From Nocardioides pocheonensis (GTDB taxonomy: Bacteria; Actinomycetota; Actinomycetes; Propionibacteriales; Nocardioidaceae), in contig NZ_RJSF01000040.1 of NCBI RefSeq assembly GCF_003725535.1, positions 905,507 through 969,506 of the forward strand: DNA of 64,000 nt, in the 5' to 3' direction. The notes beneath the pieces are model-generated. The model made no database searches. It saw nothing but the letters and a program-made list of their open reading frames with translations, and was not told where the DNA came from. Positions 35,638 through 47,299 of this stretch are shown here, piece after piece (within the stretch, counting starts at the first letter, position 1; every line of letters starts with the position of its first letter). The translations under genes were made by a program, and so were the position numbers.

Positions 35638-36723
35638 CTACTGAGCGGAGGGCGCGTCCACGCGCGCGCCCTCCGACGGCTGCGCGTCGATGTGTGCGGG
35701 CGCGCCCCAGCCACGGGCGGCGAACGCCTCGTCGATCGCCCGGCGGACCTCGGCGACGCGTTCCGTGTCGACGAGCGCGATCGCCGAGCCGCCGAAGCCG
35801 CCGCCGGTCATCCGGGCTCCGATCGCCCCGGCGGCCAGCGCGGCCTCGACCACGGCGTCGAGCTCGGCGCAGGACACCTCGAAGTCGTCACGGAGCGACT
35901 CGTGCGAGGACGTCATCAGGGCGCCGGCCTCGGCCCAGTCGCCCAGGTCGAGCGCTCGGACGAACTCCGCGACGCGCTGCTGCTCGGAGAACACGTGCCG
36001 GGCGCGCCGGCGTACCCGCTCGTCGGTCAGGGCGGTCAGGGCGGACGCTGCGTCGTGCACCTGGCTGAGGAGGTCGACCCCGAGCGTCCGCGCCGCCAGC
36101 TCGCAGTCGGCCCGACGGGCGCTGTAGCCGCCGTCCACGTGCTCGTGGGCCACCCGGGTGTCGACCGCGAGCAGGGTGAGCCCGGCGGACGCGGGGTCGA
36201 ACCCGACCTGCGTCGACGAGCCGTCCGCGAAGTCGAGGAGGATCGCGTGCCCGGCCCGGGCGAACATCGACGCCGTCTGGTCCAGGCCGCCGGTCGGAGC
36301 CCCGACGTACTCGGTCTCGGCGCGGATGCAGGCGGTGGTGAGATCCTCCCGGGTGCACCCGAGCCCCAGCAGGGCGTCGATCGCGGTGGCCACGCTGCAC
36401 TCGAGCGCGGCCGAGCTCGACAGGCCGGCACCGACGGGCACGTCGGAGGAGATCTCCACGGTGAGCGGCTCACGGACGCCGAGCACCTCGAGCACGCCGA
36501 CGACGTACGCCGCCCACCCGGCCGGCCGCTCGCCGACCCCACCGGTCCACTCGAGGTCGCCGCTGCGCACGGTCACGCCCCCGTCGGCACGCGCGATCCT
36601 GGCCGTGGTGCGCTGGGGGAGGCCGATCGGCAGGCACAGGCCGCCGTTGTAGTCGAGGTGCTCCCCGATGAGGTTCACCCGGCCGGGGGCGCTGGCGATG
36701 ACGTGATCCACGGGGAGCATCAT
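35638..36723 (-). CDS. galK: Galactokinase
   Basis: 361-residue GHMP kinase. The galactokinase signature GRVNLIGEHLDYN is at 14-26 (usual GEHTDYN with L for T), the ATP loop is VPVGAGLSSSAALECS, and the C-terminal GGGFGGSAIAL is intact. It phosphorylates galactose at C1 for the Leloir pathway. galT and galE are not adjacent, so it may be the lone end of a split pathway. It ends one base from the acyl-CoA dehydrogenase stop. Confidence 0.92.
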   Translation of the reverse strand: MMLPVDHVIASAPGRVNLIGEHLDYNGGLCLPIGLPQRTTARIARADGGVTVRSGDLEWTGGVGERPAGWAAYVVGVLEVLGVREPLTVEISSDVPVGAGLSSSAALECSVATAIDALLGLGCTREDLTTACIRAETEYVGAPTGGLDQTASMFARAGHAILLDFADGSSTQVGFDPASAGLTLLAVDTRVAHEHVDGGYSARRADCELAARTLGVDLLSQVHDAASALTALTDERVRRRARHVFSEQQRVAEFVRALDLGDWAEAGALMTSSHESLRDDFEVSCAELDAVVEAALAAGAIGARMTGGGFGGSAIALVDTERVAEVRRAIDEAFAARGWGAPAHIDAQPSEGARVDAPSAQ

Positions 36724-36755
36724 GCCCGGTGCCTGCCGGGGAGGGCGCGCCGGAG

Positions 36756-39709
<2,954 letters not shown>

Positions 39710-39904
39710 CGTGCTCCTCGGGTTCGGTACAGGCGTGTCCTGCGCGCGGCAGGGGGACCTTGGCGCGGTACCCGTCCCGGACGACGCTCATGCCGTTCGC
39801 GGGCGTCGGCCTGCCGCCGCTCGACGGCATGGCGGGCCGGGCGGCCGGGTACTCCTGCCGCGACGCCGTCAGCCGACGGCCACCGACGACGCGAGGAGGT
39901 CGTG

Positions 39905-40231
39905 ATGCCACAGCGAGCATGGAGCAAGAAGCGCGAGCGCCAGTACGACCACATCAAGTCCGGCCTGGAGGACCGCGGGCACTCCGAGGACGAGGCCGAG
40001 GAGATCGCCGCTCGCACGGTCAACAAGGAGCGGGCCCGGCACGGCGAGGCACGTGAGAGCAGCCGGACGTCGACCGAGGACATCTCCTCCGGTCGCCGCG
40101 GCGGACTCCGCTCGCACCAGGGCGAGGGCGGCCGGACCTACGACCAGCTCTACCAGGAGGCCCGGCGCAAGGGCGTCAAGGGCCGGTCGAAGATGAACAA
40201 GGCCCAGCTCGAGAGGGCGGTGGGCCGTTGA
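39905..40231 (+). CDS. Small basic ChaB/SAP-like protein (often labelled plasmid stabilization protein)
   Basis: 108 residues, highly charged. MPQRAWSKKRERQYDHIKSGL starts a ChaB-like helical motif; the C-terminus TYDQLYQEARRKGVKGRSKMNKAQLERAV is a SAP/Rho-N-like helix-turn-helix that often binds nucleic acid. The automatic name plasmid stabilization protein has no support here. It has a strong Shine-Dalgarno (GAGGAGG) and overlaps the next gene by four bases. Confidence 0.75.
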   Translation: MPQRAWSKKRERQYDHIKSGLEDRGHSEDEAEEIAARTVNKERARHGEARESSRTSTEDISSGRRGGLRSHQGEGGRTYDQLYQEARRKGVKGRSKMNKAQLERAVGR

Positions 40232-41214
40232 GCCGCACAGAGGGAGGCGCACCGACCTTCGGCTACTTCCTCTCCACCGAGGAGTACACCCCGCAGGAGA
40301 TCGTCGAGCAGGCCCGGCTGGCCGAGGAGGCCGGCTTCGAGGCCCTCTGGATCAGCGACCACTTCCACCCGTGGAACGACGAGCAGGGCCAGGCGCCCTT
40401 CGTCTGGTCGCTGATCGGGGCGATCTCGCAGGTGTGCCGGCTGCCGGTCACGACGGCGGTGACCTGCCCGACGATGCGGATCAGCCCGGTGATCGTCGCC
40501 CAGGCCGCGGCCACGGCAGCGGTCCAGCTCGAGGGCCGGTTCCGGCTCGGCCTGGGCAGCGGCGAGGCGTTGAACGAGCACGTCCTGGGCGACCCGTGGC
40601 CGGTGGCCGGCGTACGGCTGGCGATGCTGGAGGAGGCCGTGGGCCTGATCCGCGAGCTGTGGCAGGGCGACTTCGTCGACCACCACGGCGCCCACTTCAC
40701 CGCCGAGCAGGCCAGGATCTACACCCGCCCCGAGCAGGCGCCCGAGATCTACGTCTCCGGCTTCGGTCCGGAGGCGACGCGCCTGGCGGCACGGGTCGCG
40801 GACGGCTACATCACCACGGCCCCCGATCGCGAGCTGCCCGACCTCTTCCGCACGGAGAGTGGCGACAAGCCCGTCACCGCCGGGTTCAAGGTGGCCTGGG
40901 CGCCCACGAAGGAGGAGGGGGTGGAGCAGGCGCACCGGCTCTGGCCCAACAGCGCCCTGCCGGGCGAGCTCGCGCAGGTGCTGCCGAGCCCGCGCCACTT
41001 CGAGCAGGCGAGCCGGCTGGTCACCCGGGAGATGATCGCCGACGCCGTTCCCGGCGGACCGGACGCCGAGACCCATCGGTCCGCCTTCGAGCCGTTCCTG
41101 GAGACCGGCTTCGACGAGATCTACGTCGGCAACATGGGCCCGCACTACGCCGAGATGATCGGCTTCTACGGCGCCGAGGTGCTGCCGGGGCTGCGCCGCG
41201 CCTCGGCGGCGTGA
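40228..41214 (+). CDS. F420-dependent LLM-class oxidoreductase (TIGR03557 family)
   Basis: 328-residue luciferase-like TIM barrel. TFGYFLSTEEYTPQEIVEQA starts the fold, ALWISDHFHPW is the conserved F420-site segment, and RFRLGLGSGEALNEHVLG is family-typical. It uses coenzyme F420, near the glucose-6-phosphate dehydrogenase group (Fgd-like); the substrate cannot be assigned. Start TTG at 40228, overlapping the preceding stop as TTGA, so it is translationally coupled. The 3' end overlaps the convergent DUF6328 gene by 49 bases. Confidence 0.87.
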   Translation: MSRTEGGAPTFGYFLSTEEYTPQEIVEQARLAEEAGFEALWISDHFHPWNDEQGQAPFVWSLIGAISQVCRLPVTTAVTCPTMRISPVIVAQAAATAAVQLEGRFRLGLGSGEALNEHVLGDPWPVAGVRLAMLEEAVGLIRELWQGDFVDHHGAHFTAEQARIYTRPEQAPEIYVSGFGPEATRLAARVADGYITTAPDRELPDLFRTESGDKPVTAGFKVAWAPTKEEGVEQAHRLWPNSALPGELAQVLPSPRHFEQASRLVTREMIADAVPGGPDAETHRSAFEPFLETGFDEIYVGNMGPHYAEMIGFYGAEVLPGLRRASAA

Positions 41215-41801
41215 CCGCCCTCTTCGTGGGATGCCCGCTCGACCAGCGGCACCACCCCCCACAGGAAGAGCAGGAACGCCAGCACTGCCCCACCGGCGAC
41301 CAGGGCCGCCGTACGGTCCACGACCACGTCGAACACCAGCAGCACCACGCCGGCGCTGTCGAGGGCGAGCATCACCAGGGCCGCCCGGGCCGCGAGGTTC
41401 GCCGCCGACACGAGCCAGCGCCGCTTGCGCCGTCGGAAGAGGATCCGGTGGTAGGCCACCGGCGCCACGTTCAGACCGGTCGCCACGACCGAGCCGATGA
41501 GGACCGCCAGGTAGAGCCGCTCCTGGCCGTGGCTGAGGGTGGCGAACCGGTTGGTGAACGGCAACGTCAGCAGGAAGCCGGTGAGGATCTGGGTGCCGGT
41601 CTCGGCGACCCGCAGCTCCTGGAGCAGCTCGTTCCAGTTCCGGTCGAGCACCTTGTCGATCTCCGCGCCCCGGAGGTCGTCGTCGGAGTCGGGGTGAACC
41701 TCGGAGCCGCCGTCCTTCACCCGCTGCGGATACCCGAACAGCGTTCGCGCCATGCGCTCGCTGTCCGATTCAGCCGCTCTGAGGCGTTTAACCGGCTTCA
41801 T
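41166..41801 (-). CDS. DUF6328 family membrane protein
   Basis: 211 residues from the ATG at 41801; an ATG at 41753 gives 195. The N-terminal half is soluble and acidic (DSDDDLRGAEIDK), followed by four hydrophobic helices (about 75-95, 105-125, 135-165 and 172-185) with RILFRRRKRRW between. This matches DUF6328, a family with no known function. It is divergent from the stress-type sigma factor gene, so the two starts share the 41801-41880 gap. Confidence 0.75.
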   Translation of the reverse strand: MKPVKRLRAAESDSERMARTLFGYPQRVKDGGSEVHPDSDDDLRGAEIDKVLDRNWNELLQELRVAETGTQILTGFLLTLPFTNRFATLSHGQERLYLAVLIGSVVATGLNVAPVAYHRILFRRRKRRWLVSAANLAARAALVMLALDSAGVVLLVFDVVVDRTAALVAGGAVLAFLLFLWGVVPLVERASHEEGGHAAEARRSPGSTSAP

Positions 41802-41879
41802 CCGTGGTAGAACTGAGGGTGATGGGTCACTGGTCACAAAGCTAGGCCGCTCTGACCCCGGTTCGACAGGAGCATCACG

Positions 41880-42716
41880 ATGCTCTCGATGAACACCACG
41901 TCCGTCCTCGATCCCGAGGACATCGACGATCGCACGCGCTCGACCCGCACGAAGGATCTGTTCGAAGCGCGAAGCGCCTCCGAAGATCCGCAAGAACGCC
42001 GCCAGCTGGCGGAGGAGATCGTGACGATCAACCTCCCGGTGGCCGATTCTCTCGCCCAGCGCTACTCCGCGCGGGGTCTGCCGATCGAGGACCTGATGCA
42101 GGAGGCCCGACTCGCCCTGGTGCGGGTCGTGGAGTCGTTCCGGCCGGAGTACGGTCACGACTTCCTCTCCTACGCGGTGCCCAGCATCCTCGGCGCGCTC
42201 CGCAAGCAGTTCCGGGACAGCGGGTGGACGGTTCGCCCGCCGCGTCGGATCCAGGAGGCGCAGCAGGCGATCAACCAGACCCGGTCCGACCTCCTCCAGG
42301 AGCTCGGCCGGGAGCCCCGCGTGAGCGAGCTCGCTGCCACGCTCGACCTGGACGAGGAGACGGTGATCGAGGCGCTGTCCGCGGACGGCTGCTACACGCC
42401 AGCCTCCCTCGACCGTCCGGTCGGTGGCGAGGGCGATGCTGATCCGGGCGGTCGCACGCTCGGGTCCGTCCTGGGCTCGGAGGATCCGGACTTCGCCAGC
42501 TGCGAGGCTCGGGTCGTCCTGCGCCCGCTGCTCTCGCGGCTCGAGGACCGCGACCGCACGGTGCTCAAGCTCCGTTTCGTCGACGGGCTGACGCAGCGCG
42601 AGGTCGGGGAGGAGATCGGCGTCACCCAGATGCAGGTCTCCCGGATCCTGTCGCGGATCTTCAACACGCTCCGCGACGAGGTCGGAGAGATGCCCGAGAT
42701 CGCGCAGGCAAGCTGA
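41880..42716 (+). CDS. SigB/SigF/SigG-subfamily sigma factor
   Basis: 278 residues. Region 2 is clear in LPIEDLMQEARLALVRVVESFRPEYGHDFLSYAVPSILGALRKQFRDSGW, with the region 2.4 aromatics; region 3 around RPPRRIQEAQQ; and region 4 in LRFVDGLTQREVGEEIGVTQMQVSRILSRI. This is the general-stress sigma type (B. subtilis SigB or actinobacterial SigF). No anti-sigma gene is adjacent. An AGGAG Shine-Dalgarno precedes ATG 41880. A GTTT-N17-GGTA sequence at 41785-41809 loosely resembles a SigF-type promoter. Confidence 0.88.
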   Translation: MLSMNTTSVLDPEDIDDRTRSTRTKDLFEARSASEDPQERRQLAEEIVTINLPVADSLAQRYSARGLPIEDLMQEARLALVRVVESFRPEYGHDFLSYAVPSILGALRKQFRDSGWTVRPPRRIQEAQQAINQTRSDLLQELGREPRVSELAATLDLDEETVIEALSADGCYTPASLDRPVGGEGDADPGGRTLGSVLGSEDPDFASCEARVVLRPLLSRLEDRDRTVLKLRFVDGLTQREVGEEIGVTQMQVSRILSRIFNTLRDEVGEMPEIAQAS

Positions 42717-42756
42717 CCCGGCCGCCTGCCAAGGCGGGCGGCAGGCGCCTGACAAG

Positions 42757-42790
42757 GAGGGCCGCCGGACCAGGTGGTCCGGCGGCCCTC
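42757..42790. terminator. Bidirectional hairpin terminator
   Basis: Arms 42757-42772 (GAGGGCCGCCGGACCA) and 42775-42790 (TGGTCCGGCGGCCCTC) make a perfect 16-bp stem with a 2-base loop. There is no clear T tract. It lies between the sigma factor gene and the convergent hypothetical gene and serves both. Confidence 0.8.
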
Positions 42791-42862
42791 CCATGGGCGA
42801 AGTGCAGAGATGTTTCGCCCGGCCGGTCCGGCGTGGACGGCAGGACGGATCTGCCGCTGGGA

Positions 42863-43084
42863 TCAGAGGGCGACGACGAGGTCGCCGGGGGTGATCGAGA
42901 TGACGTTCCTGGACCATGCGGAGACGACCGCGTCCTCGAGCCGCTGGGACGACCAGCCGTCGAACTCTTCGTCGTCCATCAGGTCGGTGAGGAGGCGGGG
43001 CCCGGAATGCCGGAGCACGCCGAGCACATGGGCCATGTCCGCTTCTGCCCAAGCCCGCGGGAGGTCTCGCTGCGCCTGGCTCAT
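42863..43084 (-). CDS. Hypothetical protein
   Basis: 73 residues (MSQAQRDLPRAW...), helical and acidic, with a WSRNVIS end and no recognised domain. A GTG at 43141 would give 92 residues but would run into the start of the divergent GAF-ANTAR gene; the ATG at 43084 has a GGGTAT hexamer 9 nt upstream. It faces the sigma factor gene through the 42757-42790 terminator. Function unknown, possibly a stress-related small protein by position only. Confidence 0.55.
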   Translation of the reverse strand: MSQAQRDLPRAWAEADMAHVLGVLRHSGPRLLTDLMDDEEFDGWSSQRLEDAVVSAWSRNVISITPGDLVVAL

Positions 43085-43226
43085 GGACTCGCGATACCCA
43101 TCGGACTCGAAAACATCCGTGGGAGTCCTAGAATGAGGCACGATGGCGACGCACGCCGTCGACGCGGTCGGTTCCCTCGGGAAGCAGCCCCGAGGTCATG
43201 GCAGAGAATGGGGAGGAGACCCTTCA

Positions 43227-44006
43227 GTGGGGACTGAGCGTGATCGCTACGCGGAGGAGTTCGCCGAGCTGGCGCTGGCGCTCCACGACGTCACGGTCGA
43301 GGAGACCGTGGAGAAGGTCCTCGAGTTCACCCTCAAGGCGATCGGCTGCGACTTCGCCGGCGTGATCTTCGTGCACGGCCGCAACCTCATCGAGACCGCG
43401 GCGGCCACCGATCCCATCGTCGCCAAGCTCGACGCCGTGCAGATGGAGCTGGGGGAGGGCCCGGACGTCTCCGTGCTGGAGAACCGGCTGAGCGTGATCG
43501 TCAGCGACACCCGGGTGGAGAGCCGGTGGCCCAACTGGGGCGCACGCGTGTACGACGCCGGGATCCGCAGCCTGCTCAGCGTGCGGATGTACACCGACGA
43601 CGAGACCATGGGCACCCTCAACGCCTACTCCCGCAAGCCGGACGCGTTCGACATCGACGACCAGGCGGTGGCCCACATCCTGGCCCGGCACGCCGCGGTG
43701 GCGCTCGGCAACGCGCGCAAGATCGAGAACCTCTGGCTGGCCGTCGACGCGCGCAAGCGGATCGGTCAGGCCCAGGGCATCCTCATGGAACGCTTCGACC
43801 TCACCGCCGACCAGGCGTTCGCCGTGCTGCTGCGGTACTCCCAGGACAACAACGTCAAGCTCCGCACGGTCGCCGACCGCCTGGTGGAGACCCGTGAGCT
43901 GCCGATGGCGTCGGTGCCCCGCGCGACCACGGCCCGGAGCGACGCGGAGAACCGGCTCGCTGCCCCTCCCGCCGACGAGGCTGACGCCCAGAGCGCCGAG
44001 GCCTGA
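43227..44006 (+). CDS. GAF-ANTAR response protein
   Basis: 259 residues. GAF domain from about residue 5 to 160 (ETVEKVLEFTLKAIGCDFAGVIFVHG, LLSVRMYTDDETMGTLNAYS). ANTAR domain at about 170-225 (IENLWLAVDARKRIGQAQGILMERFDLTADQAFAVLLRYSQDNNVKLRTVADRLV), which binds paired hairpins in leader RNA and causes antitermination. The tail is Ala/Asp-rich. The GTG at 43227 is chosen because GGGAGGAGA lies 7 nt upstream; an ATG at 43143 (28 residues longer) has a TAGAAT -10 8 nt upstream but poorly coding sequence after it. Confidence 0.88.
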   Translation: MGTERDRYAEEFAELALALHDVTVEETVEKVLEFTLKAIGCDFAGVIFVHGRNLIETAAATDPIVAKLDAVQMELGEGPDVSVLENRLSVIVSDTRVESRWPNWGARVYDAGIRSLLSVRMYTDDETMGTLNAYSRKPDAFDIDDQAVAHILARHAAVALGNARKIENLWLAVDARKRIGQAQGILMERFDLTADQAFAVLLRYSQDNNVKLRTVADRLVETRELPMASVPRATTARSDAENRLAAPPADEADAQSAEA

Positions 44007-44013
44007 TCCCGTC

Positions 44014-44019
44014 TAGCCT
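44014..44019 (+). promoter_or_regulatory. Leaderless-type -10 hexamer before the 48-residue gene
   Basis: TAGCCT, 6 nt upstream of the ATG at 44026; the best evidence that this very short gene is real. Confidence 0.5.
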
Positions 44020-44025
44020 GTGTGC

Positions 44026-44172
44026 ATGAAGACCCGGCTGAACTGCCCCTGCGGGGAGTACATCACCGCGCCCGACGAGGACGAGCTCGTGCGGCTGGTG
44101 CAGGCCCACCTCGCGGCCGAGCACCCCGGTCGCAGCTACGAGCGCGACGAGATCCTTTTCATGGCGAGCTGA
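44026..44172 (+). CDS. Small DUF1059-like protein
   Basis: 48 residues: MKTRLNCPCGEYITAPDEDE, then LVRLVQAHLAAEHPGRSYER and EILFMAS. Cys-Pro-Cys-Gly and a later His (HLAAEH) match the DUF1059 layout, a small possible metal-binding fold. It lies 19 bases after the ANTAR gene and is transcribed the same way. Codon third positions are almost all G/C, as in neighbouring genes. Function unknown. Confidence 0.7.
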   Translation: MKTRLNCPCGEYITAPDEDELVRLVQAHLAAEHPGRSYERDEILFMAS

Positions 44173-44214
44173 CCCTGCCTCACGCCGGGCCCTCGAGCGG
44201 GCCGTTCCGCTCGG

Positions 44215-45825
44215 TCAGGACACCACGACCGGGGGCACGCCCTCGTCGTCGAGGTAGTGATCGGCCTCGCGCCGGCGCGGCAGGAACAGCGCCGGCACCA
44301 GGGTGAGCAGCACCAGCGACCACGCCACCCAGTAGGTCTGCGCGAACGAGGTCGCCGCGTCGGTGAGACCGCGGGCGACCGCGGCGGGGTCGAGGTGGAG
44401 CTGGGCGAAGACCTGCGGACGCGTGTTCGACAGGATCGCCGCGCCGGTCTCCGTGATCCCGCCGTCGACCCCGGGCGCCTTGTCGGTGCCCGGGATCACC
44501 GGCGAGTTGTTCAGGTGGTTGGTGAGCAGCACCGACATGAGCGCGACACCCACCGAGCTGGACACCTGCTGGGTGATGTTGAGCAGCGTGGAGCCGCGGG
44601 CGACCTCGTGGGCGGTGAGCGTCTTCAGCGCCGAGGTGAACAGCGGCATCATCGTGGCGCCCATGCCGAGCCCCATCACGAACAGCATGGGGATGATGTG
44701 GCTGTACGGCGTCGACTCGTCGACCTGGGTGAGGCCGAACATGCCGATCACGATGAGGATGAGGCCGAACGGTGTGATCCGCCCGATCGGCATCTTGTCG
44801 ACCAGACGGCCCGCGATCGGCATGGTCACCATGGCGCCGAGCCCCTGGGGCGCCACGAGCAGCCCTGCGTGGAGCGTCGACTCGCCGCGGATCTGCTGGA
44901 AGTACGTCGGGACGAGCAGGAGCCCGCCGAAGAAGGCAGCCGCGAACATGAACATCGTGATGATCGCGACGGTGAGGTTGCGGTTGCGGAACAGGCGCAG
45001 GTCGAGGAGCGGGTGCTCGGGCCGGAACGAGTGCCAGACGAAGCTCGCCATGAGGACGACGCCGATCACCATCGAGACCCAGACGCGAGGGGCGGAGATG
45101 TCCCCGTGCTCCTGGGGGAGCGAGGACACCCCGAACAGGAACAGCGCCAGCCCGGGTGACATCAGCGCCATCCCGAGGAAGTCGAAGGACTCCGACGGCT
45201 CGGGGGAGTCCTTGTCGAGCACGTTGTAGGTGTACACCAGCGCCGCCAGCCCCAGCGGCACGTTGATCAGGAAGATCCAGTGCCAGCTGGCGGTCTCGAT
45301 CAGCCAGCCACCGATGATCGGGCCCATGATCGGCCCCAGCAGCATCGGGACGCCGAGGATCGCCATCAGGCGGCCCATCCGATGGGGGCCGGCCGCCCGG
45401 GTCATGATCGTCATCCCGAGCGGCATCAGCATGCCGCCGCCGAGCCCCTGGAGCACCCGGAAGCCGATCAGCACGTTGATGTCCCAGGCCGTGGCACACA
45501 GCGCCGAGCCAGCGGTGAACAGGGTGATCGCGCCCATGTAGAGCCGCTTCGTGCCGAAGCGGTCGGCCGCCCAACCGGTCAGCGGGATCACGGTCGCCAG
45601 GGAGAGCGTGTACGCCGTGACCGTCCAGGCCACGTGGGAGTAGGCGATCTCGTGGCCGGTGGACCCGAACTCCGCCTGGAAGGTCGGCAGTGCCACGTTG
45701 ACGACGGTGATGTCGAGGATCGACATGATCGCGCCGAGGACGACGACGCCGGCGATCTTGAGGACGGCGCCGTCGATGTGGTCCGGGTAGTCCGTGGCCG
45801 GCGCCGGCGCGGGTGTGGTGGCCAT
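44215..45825 (-). CDS. DHA2-family multidrug efflux MFS transporter (EmrB/QacA type)
   Basis: 536 residues, about 14 transmembrane helices. Motif D1 is LDITVVNVALPTFQ, motif A GWAADRFGTKRLYM, motif C around GPIMGPIIGGWL. It is probably a drug/proton antiporter. No TetR/MarR gene is next to it. TAGCCT on the minus strand at 45884-45889 is a plausible -10, leaving a leader of about 50 nt; the ATG follows AGGGACCTGC. Confidence 0.9.
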   Translation of the reverse strand: MATTPAPAPATDYPDHIDGAVLKIAGVVVLGAIMSILDITVVNVALPTFQAEFGSTGHEIAYSHVAWTVTAYTLSLATVIPLTGWAADRFGTKRLYMGAITLFTAGSALCATAWDINVLIGFRVLQGLGGGMLMPLGMTIMTRAAGPHRMGRLMAILGVPMLLGPIMGPIIGGWLIETASWHWIFLINVPLGLAALVYTYNVLDKDSPEPSESFDFLGMALMSPGLALFLFGVSSLPQEHGDISAPRVWVSMVIGVVLMASFVWHSFRPEHPLLDLRLFRNRNLTVAIITMFMFAAAFFGGLLLVPTYFQQIRGESTLHAGLLVAPQGLGAMVTMPIAGRLVDKMPIGRITPFGLILIVIGMFGLTQVDESTPYSHIIPMLFVMGLGMGATMMPLFTSALKTLTAHEVARGSTLLNITQQVSSSVGVALMSVLLTNHLNNSPVIPGTDKAPGVDGGITETGAAILSNTRPQVFAQLHLDPAAVARGLTDAATSFAQTYWVAWSLVLLTLVPALFLPRRREADHYLDDEGVPPVVVS

Positions 45826-46023
45826 GCAGGTCCCTCCGTCGCAGAACGGGATCCCGGCCCTCCCGGCCGGAGTGCTGCTCCCGAGGCTAGTCCAGCGGAG
45901 GCCCCCTCCGGAACCGGATATCGACGCGTCCCTGTCCTGGTCGTCGCCGGCAGGTCCGCGAGGGGGAGGCCGTGGACGACTCCGCGTCGGGGTCCCCTAG
46001 CGTTGGGCGCAGGAGGTGGCCGG

Positions 46024-46575
46024 ATGATCGCGGAAGCTCGGTTGCGCGACGGGACCCACGCGTTGATCTGGGAGCTCCTCCCGAGCGACCGTGAGGCGCT
46101 GCGCACCGGGTACGAACAGCTCTCGGAGGAGACCCGCTACCACCGCTTCCTCACGGGTGTTCCGCACCTCACGCCGGCCCTGCTCGACCACCTGGTCGAC
46201 GAGGTCGACGGGGTTAACCACGTGGCGCTCGCGCTGGTGGTCCTCGACGAGGAGGGGGTCGGCGTACCGGCAGGTGTCGGCCGGATCATCCGCTACCCGC
46301 ACCAGCCCGACGCGGCCGACCTGGCGGTCACGGTCCTGGACGAGTGGCAGGGGCGCGGGGTCGCCACGGCGCTCATCGACGAGCTGCTTCGCCGTCGACC
46401 CGCGGGCGTCACCAGGATCATCACGACCGTCGCGGCCGACAACGAAGCGTCGTTGGCGATGCTGCGCCGGCTCGGCCCGACGACCGAGACGCCGGGGGAG
46501 ACACCTCGCGTGGAGGTCGTCGTCGAGCTCGGCGGTGCTCCGGCGGTCGACGAGGCGAGCGCTCCTCTGCCCTGA
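46024..46575 (+). CDS. GNAT-family N-acetyltransferase
   Basis: 183 residues with the GNAT core: strand ADLAVTVLDEWQGRGVATALIDELL, which contains the acetyl-CoA pyrophosphate loop (Q-G-R-G-V-A), and AADNEASLAMLRRLG, the conserved Asn/Leu region. The N-terminal RDGTHALIWELLPSDREAL belongs to the same family as the acetyltransferase part of Pat-type enzymes. Substrate unknown. The ATG has an AGGAGG Shine-Dalgarno and a TAGCGT -10 at 45998-46003. Confidence 0.85.
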   Translation: MIAEARLRDGTHALIWELLPSDREALRTGYEQLSEETRYHRFLTGVPHLTPALLDHLVDEVDGVNHVALALVVLDEEGVGVPAGVGRIIRYPHQPDAADLAVTVLDEWQGRGVATALIDELLRRRPAGVTRIITTVAADNEASLAMLRRLGPTTETPGETPRVEVVVELGGAPAVDEASAPLP

Positions 46576-46612
46576 CGCGCGTGCTCGGCGCCCGGCACGC
46601 CCGTCGTGACCG

Positions 46613-47215
46613 ATGATGCTGGGTGTGCTTCTCCTCTCCTACGTGCAGCACTCGGCTGCAGCCCGCCGGGTGCTCGAGGCCAGTGCGGCGGCCTTCGCCG
46701 TGGGGGAGCTGGCGCTGGCGGTCCGGGGTCGGCGTGGCGCGGCCCGCTCCGACGTGGCGGCGGAGCTGGTGTTCCGGGTGGTGTTCCTCGCTGCGATCCT
46801 GGCCGTGCCGCTGGGTCGCGCCCTGGCGCCGGGAGCGACCGTCGCGGGTGGCGCGTGGGCCTTCGCCGCCGGCGCCCTCGTCGGCTGGTCGGGTCTGCTG
46901 CTCCGCTGGTGGTCCGTCCTGACGCTGGGCCGGTACTTCACCACTGTGCTGAGGACCAGCAAGGACCAGCCGGTGGTCGACCACGGTCCGTACCGACTGC
47001 TGCGCCACCCGAGCTACACCGGTCTGCTGCTGGTGTTCGCCGGTGGCGGGGTCATGGTGGGGAACTGGCTCGGCGCGACCGCGTGCGTCGTCATCCTGCT
47101 GGCAGCCCTGGCCTACCGGATCCGGACCGAGGAGCGCGCGCTGAGCGCCGCGCTCGGAGACCGCTACCGCGCCTTCGCCGCCGGTCGCGCGCGGCTCGTC
47201 CCGTTCCTCTGGTAG
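46613..47215 (+). CDS. Isoprenylcysteine carboxyl methyltransferase-family protein
   Basis: 200 residues, four to five membrane helices. The SAM/active-site region LVDHGPYRLLRHPSYTG-like (VVDHGPYRLLRHPSYTGL) and the C-terminal EERALSAALGDRYRAFAAG match the ICMT/PEMT superfamily. Bacterial members methylate lipids or small molecules rather than prenylated proteins. It follows the GNAT gene by 37 bases. Start ATG 46613 without a Shine-Dalgarno. Confidence 0.8.
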   Translation: MMLGVLLLSYVQHSAAARRVLEASAAAFAVGELALAVRGRRGAARSDVAAELVFRVVFLAAILAVPLGRALAPGATVAGGAWAFAAGALVGWSGLLLRWWSVLTLGRYFTTVLRTSKDQPVVDHGPYRLLRHPSYTGLLLVFAGGGVMVGNWLGATACVVILLAALAYRIRTEERALSAALGDRYRAFAAGRARLVPFLW

Positions 47216-47268
47216 CCGTCGGACGCGCCGCCCGTGAGCGTCCGCAGGCACAGCGCCGGAGAATGCGA

Positions 47269-47293
47269 GAAGGCCCCGGAGACCGGGGCCTTC
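47269..47293 (-). terminator. Terminator downstream of tRNA-Leu
   Basis: Stem GAAGGCCCCGG / CCGGGGCCTTC with an AGA loop, 11 bp. It lies just after the 3' end of the minus-strand tRNA, where the minus strand reads TTCTC after the stem, and could also stop the upstream plus-strand gene. Confidence 0.75.
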
Positions 47294-47299
47294 ACTCTG

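Noticed and set aside
39905-40231. Plasmid stabilization protein
   Set aside because: No toxin-antitoxin partner or plasmid genes; the sequence is a ChaB/SAP-like basic protein.
43092-43114. SigF-type promoter for the hypothetical gene at 42863-43084
   Set aside because: GGGTAT is present on the minus strand but the GTTT element lies only 11 bp away, far from the usual 15-17.
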